From NCBI RefSeq assembly GCF_003724155.1, contig NZ_RJJQ01000001.1, forward strand, positions 186,001-250,000: 64,000 nucleotides of DNA, read 5' to 3'. The first letter of the stretch is position 1. Each line of letters begins with the position of its first letter. This document shows, piece by piece, positions 60,994 through 64,000 of this stretch. A model generated the notes under the pieces. The model searched no databases and had not been told where the DNA came from. It worked only from the letters and a program-made list of their open reading frames with translations. This DNA comes from Flexivirga caeni. GTDB lineage: Bacteria > Actinomycetota > Actinomycetes > Actinomycetales > Dermatophilaceae. Position numbers and translations under genes: made by a program.

Positions 60994-61948
60994 CCGCCTC
61001 ACCTCCACCGTCTGCGATGCGCCCGGCGCGCACCGCCAGTCTCCTGTATGCCGCAACCAGCTCCTCGTTGTCCAGCACCTCGAAGTCGGCCGGCAACCGC
61101 AAGAGCCACCACGCCAGCATGTCCAGGTCATGCGCACCGACCCGCAACTCACAGTGCGCGTCGTCGACAGCGGTCAGGGTTCCCCAGCCACCGACACGGT
61201 CTCGCACCTCGTCGATCGCGCACCGCACCCGCACCGTCGCCTCATACTCCCAGCCCGAACTCACCGACCGGCGGATGAACGTCTCCGCGTCGGGCGCCGG
61301 CCTCGGCGTGAAGCCGAAAGTGGACGCACGCACCTCGCTCATCCGGTCCAGCCGGAACGACCGCCAGTCATCCCGGTCGAGGTCGAAAGCCATGAGATAC
61401 CAACGTCTTCCGGTCGCGATGAGCCGGTAGGGCTCGACTCGCCGGGACGTCGCGGCACCGTCCTTGGCCGTGTAGTCGAAACGCCCCTGATGACGCTCGC
61501 GGATCGCCCGCGCCAGCACCAGCAGCGCGTCGGAATCCACTGTCGCTGCTTGGTATTCGACGGTCACCGTCGCCTCTTGCACGGCGGCCACATGCGCCCG
61601 TATGGCGGCCGGCATCACCTGGTCCAGCTTCGCCAGAGTACGCAACGCTGCCTCGCCGACCCCGGCCACCGTCCCACCGGCTGCGAGCCGCAGGCACACC
61701 GCGACCGCGACCGCCTCGTCCTGGTCGAGCAGCAACGGCGGCAACGCGCGACCGGCACCCAGTTGGTAGCCGCCGCCGAGACCGCGGCTGGACTGCACCG
61801 GATAGCCGAGCTCACGCAGCCGGTCAACGTCGCGGCGGACCGACCGTGGAGTCACACCGAGCCGATCGGCCAGTTCGTCCCCGGACCAGACCGCTTGCGC
61901 CTGGAGCAGTCCGAGCAGTTGCAGCAGTCGTGCGGTCGTCGTTGCCAT
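60983..61948 (-). CDS. HTH/WYL-domain transcriptional regulator
   Basis: A 321-residue YafY-type protein. The N-terminal HTH (ARLLQLLGLLQAQAVWSGDELADRLGVTPRSVRRDVDRLRELGYPVQSSRGLGGGYQLG) is followed by the WYL ligand/nucleic-acid-binding domain (RRVEPYRLIATGRRWYLMAFDLDRDDWRSFRLDRM) and a C-terminal WCX region. WYL regulators sense DNA or nucleotide signals, among other roles. Overlaps the VOC gene; divergent from the DinB gene, whose regulation it may share. Confidence 0.9.
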   Translation of the reverse strand: MATTTARLLQLLGLLQAQAVWSGDELADRLGVTPRSVRRDVDRLRELGYPVQSSRGLGGGYQLGAGRALPPLLLDQDEAVAVAVCLRLAAGGTVAGVGEAALRTLAKLDQVMPAAIRAHVAAVQEATVTVEYQAATVDSDALLVLARAIRERHQGRFDYTAKDGAATSRRVEPYRLIATGRRWYLMAFDLDRDDWRSFRLDRMSEVRASTFGFTPRPAPDAETFIRRSVSSGWEYEATVRVRCAIDEVRDRVGGWGTLTAVDDAHCELRVGAHDLDMLAWWLLRLPADFEVLDNEELVAAYRRLAVRAGRIADGGGEADAG

Positions 61949-62042
61949 GACCCCATCGTCGCGAATCTCAGGACCGAAAGTGTCCGCTATGCACGGCACG
62001 GTGATCTCGTCAACGATCCCCAGCTCTGGAAAGGCCGATCTC

Positions 62043-62666
62043 ATGCCTGCTCACGCACCACAAACGGACCACGAAGGTGAGCTGCTCGCCGGCTACGTCA
62101 CCCAGCAGCTGCTCGGCCTCAAGGCCGCTGCACACGGCCTCACCGACGCCGAATTGCGCGCCACCCCAACGGCTTCCAGTCTCAGCATCGGCTCGTTGGT
62201 GAAACACGGCACCCGCTGCGCGATCTCCTGGCTGGACCGGGCAGCAGCGGCTCCGGCCATGTGGCCGCCCGCCGACGACCCGACTCCGCAGCAAGACCGG
62301 ATCAGCGCACACTTCGGCGAGTTCCGGTTGACCCCGGAGGACACCGGGGACCGGCTGCGGGACGGCCTGGACGCCGTGATCGCCCGCGTGGGGCGCGACG
62401 TCCCGTCATACGACCTGGACGAGCGCGTGCCGGTGCCGACCGACGCGCCCTGGTGGCCGCGCGACGTACAGTCATGGACCGTCCGCTGGACCGTGCTGCA
62501 CCTGATCGAGGAGCTCGCCCGGCACGCCGGTCACGCCGACATCATTCGCGAATCGATCGATGGCGCAACGATGTACGAGTTGCTCGGTGCGGTCGAGGGG
62601 TGGCCGAAGTCGGACTGGTTCACCCCGTGGTCGCGCGACGCCATCCGCACCACCGAGCCGGTGTGA
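62043..62666 (+). CDS. DinB/DUF664-family protein
   Basis: A 207-residue four-helix bundle protein with metal-binding histidine motifs (LVKHGTRCAISWLDR; TVLHLIEELARHAGHADIIRESIDG). Related to mycothiol-dependent enzymes such as maleylpyruvate isomerase-like proteins. ATG 62043 with a GGAAAGG Shine-Dalgarno. Substrate unknown. Divergent from the WYL regulator. Confidence 0.88.
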   Translation: MPAHAPQTDHEGELLAGYVTQQLLGLKAAAHGLTDAELRATPTASSLSIGSLVKHGTRCAISWLDRAAAAPAMWPPADDPTPQQDRISAHFGEFRLTPEDTGDRLRDGLDAVIARVGRDVPSYDLDERVPVPTDAPWWPRDVQSWTVRWTVLHLIEELARHAGHADIIRESIDGATMYELLGAVEGWPKSDWFTPWSRDAIRTTEPV

Positions 62667-62675
62667 CGCGCGGCA

Positions 62676-62694
62676 GCCCGGACTGGGTCCGGGC
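62676..62694. terminator. Probable bidirectional terminator
   Basis: An 8-bp perfect stem GCCCGGAC/GTCCGGGC with a TGG loop lies in the 46-base gap between the convergent DinB and ABC ATPase genes. No T-run. Confidence 0.45.
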
Positions 62695-62712
62695 CGCAGG
62701 ACGGCCAGCGAC

Positions 62713-63444
62713 TCAGTGCAGCAGCCGCGACAGGAACCGCTGGGTGCGCTCCTCCTGCGGTGCGCCGAGCACCTGCTGCGCCGGTCCGCGCTCCAGGATC
62801 ACCCCATCGGACAGGAAGCACACTTCGTCCGCGACTGACCGGGCAAAGCCCATCTCGTGGGTGTTGAGGATCATCGTCATGCCGTCCTCGCGCAGGCCCT
62901 GGAGCAGGTCGAGCACCTCCCCCACGAGTTCCGGGTCGAGCGCAGAGGTGACCTCATCGAGCAGCAGCAGCCGTGGCGAGTTGACCATCGCGCGGGCGAT
63001 CGCGACCCGCTGCTGCTGGCCGCCGGACAGGTCGTCCGGGCGAGCATTCGCCTTGTCCGCCAAGCCGACTCGTTCCAGCGCCGCCCGTGCCCACTCCGTC
63101 GCTTCGGCGCGCGCGACCTTGTGCACCCGGACCGGAGCGAGCGTGATGTTCTGCAGCACCGACAGGTGCGGGAAGAGGTTGTAGGACTGGAAGACCATGC
63201 CCATCCGGGAGCGCACTTCGTCGGCGTTCACCCGCGGATCGGTGATGTCCTGGCCGTCGAGTTCGACCACGCCGTCATCGACGACCTCGAGCAGGTTGAC
63301 GCAGCGCAGCAGCGTGGACTTGCCCGACCCGGAAGCGCCGATGAGGACCACGCACTCACCCTCGGCAACCTCCAGCGAAACGTCCCGGAGCACGACGTGC
63401 GCCCCGAACGACTTGCGAATCCCTCGCAACGACAACACATTCAC
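62713..63444 (-). CDS. Polar amino-acid ABC transporter ATP-binding protein (GlnQ-type)
   Basis: A 243-residue ABC ATPase. Walker A GASGSGKSTLLRCVN, Q-loop MVFQSYNLFPHL, signature LSGGQQQRVAIARA, Walker B LLLLDEVTSALDPEL and an H-loop NTHEMGFA are all intact. LRCVNLLE and the ALDPELVGEVL block are typical of the GlnQ/HisP subfamily. Its start overlaps the permease stop, so they form one operon. Confidence 0.95.
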   Translation of the reverse strand: MNVLSLRGIRKSFGAHVVLRDVSLEVAEGECVVLIGASGSGKSTLLRCVNLLEVVDDGVVELDGQDITDPRVNADEVRSRMGMVFQSYNLFPHLSVLQNITLAPVRVHKVARAEATEWARAALERVGLADKANARPDDLSGGQQQRVAIARAMVNSPRLLLLDEVTSALDPELVGEVLDLLQGLREDGMTMILNTHEMGFARSVADEVCFLSDGVILERGPAQQVLGAPQEERTQRFLSRLLH

Positions 63445-64000
63445 AGCTGACCACCGACTCCCTGGAAACCACGCCGCCGGGCATACCAGTCGGTGAACCG
63501 CGCCATCGGGATGGTCAGGCAGATGAACAGCACCCCGGCGACGACGTATGCCGTGAAGTTGAACGACAGGGACTGCCGGATCTGTGCCTGCCGCAGCGCG
63601 TCGACCACGCCGATCGCGGCCAGCAGGGCCGAGTCCTTCTCCAGCGAGATCAGGTCGTTCATCAGGGCGGGCATCACCCGCCGAACCGCCTGCGGCAGCA
63701 CCACGAAGCGCAGCGTCGCGGCATACGACAATCCGAGCGAGCGAGCCGCCGCCCGCTGCGAGGGGTGGACCGACTCGATGCCCGCCCGCAGCACCTCGGC
63801 GACGTTCGCCGAATATGACAGGGTGAGCGCGAGCCCGCCCCAGAAGAGCGGGTCGGTCGGCAGCCCGCTCAACTGCAACGCCGGCACCCCGAGGCCGAGC
63901 AGGAAGACCACCAGCAGCAGCGGCAGCCCGCGGAACAGGTCGACATACACGACCGCGAACGCGCGCAACGGGAAGAACACCGGCCCGCGCAGGGTGCGCA
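63441..64000 (-). CDS. Polar amino-acid ABC transporter permease, 5' end outside window
   Basis: The C-terminal 186 residues of a HisM/GlnP-type permease (YVDLFRGLPLLLVVFLLG; SANVAEVLRAGIESVHPSQRAAARSLGLSYAATLRFVVLPQAVRRVMPALMND). The EAA loop is AARSLGLSYAATLRFVVLPQA. A GTG at 63980 would give only a partial protein; the frame is open to 64000, so the start lies beyond the window. The solute-binding gene is probably further upstream. Confidence 0.9.
   Translation of the reverse strand, partial: RTLRGPVFFPLRAFAVVYVDLFRGLPLLLVVFLLGLGVPALQLSGLPTDPLFWGGLALTLSYSANVAEVLRAGIESVHPSQRAAARSLGLSYAATLRFVVLPQAVRRVMPALMNDLISLEKDSALLAAIGVVDALRQAQIRQSLSFNFTAYVVAGVLFICLTIPMARFTDWYARRRGFQGVGGQL

Overview
The window looks like an ordinary chromosomal segment of a GC-rich actinobacterium, most likely a member of the Micrococcales (Dermacoccaceae or Intrasporangiaceae are guesses). 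Support comes from strong G/C third positions, many GTG starts, actinobacterial marker families (DUF3073, DUF3151, bacterial SCP ortholog, DUF222-HNH/13E12 proteins, F420-type LLM and PPOX oxidoreductases, class I lysyl-tRNA synthetase) and a Glu-Asp-Phe tRNA cluster. I see no rRNA, phage genes, transposase, CRISPR array or large biosynthetic cluster.

Layout. 1-2.8 kb: a TetR regulator overlapping a GlpD-like dehydrogenase, divergent from a cut-off AGPS-like FAD oxidase. 2.8-9 kb: polysaccharide deacetylase, MFS transporter, threonine dehydratase-like enzyme, a small membrane protein, a 52-bp tandem repeat array and a PolX-like PHP protein. 9.0-9.36 kb: three tRNAs and a terminator. 9.4-11.4 kb: a possible zinc peptidase, a frameshifted phosphatase, and a small exported protein whose start codon lies in a perfect hairpin. 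11.4-14.1 kb and 24-30.5 kb: purine genes purM, purF, purL (long fused form), purC and purD; purA follows at 38.8-40.1 kb. 14.5-24 kb: accessory genes including two decaying genes, a DDWD-repeat membrane protein, a DUF222-HNH protein with a LexA-like box, a Nei-type glycosylase and a VapBC module.

30.8-45 kb: a two-HTH regulator, a HelD-like ATPase coupled to chorismate mutase, an ArsR/CDF metal-efflux pair with a clear operator, class I LysRS, purA, and the PTS-dependent dihydroxyacetone kinase operon dhaK-dhaL-dhaM beside its probable regulator. 45.3-51.1 kb: a sugar ABC uptake system, a GH32 beta-fructosidase and a convergent LacI repressor. 51.1-55 kb: DUF3151/fba, then an ECF42-type sigma factor translationally coupled to three tandem YCII/DGPF proteins behind a promoter resembling the recalled ECF42 motif. 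55-64 kb: acetyltransferase, a second 52-bp repeat array, a second DUF222-HNH gene, assorted small enzymes, a WYL regulator and the start of an amino-acid ABC transporter.

The strongest unexplained signal is a heptamer, GTATGNC (either strand), seen about 120 times by eye, several-fold above what composition predicts and accounting for much of the otherwise rare TAT codon use. Other notable signals are a REP-like palindromic element read in frame inside purL, two 52-bp repeat arrays 48 kb apart, a 15-bp perfect hairpin across a start codon, and several single-lesion pseudogenes.
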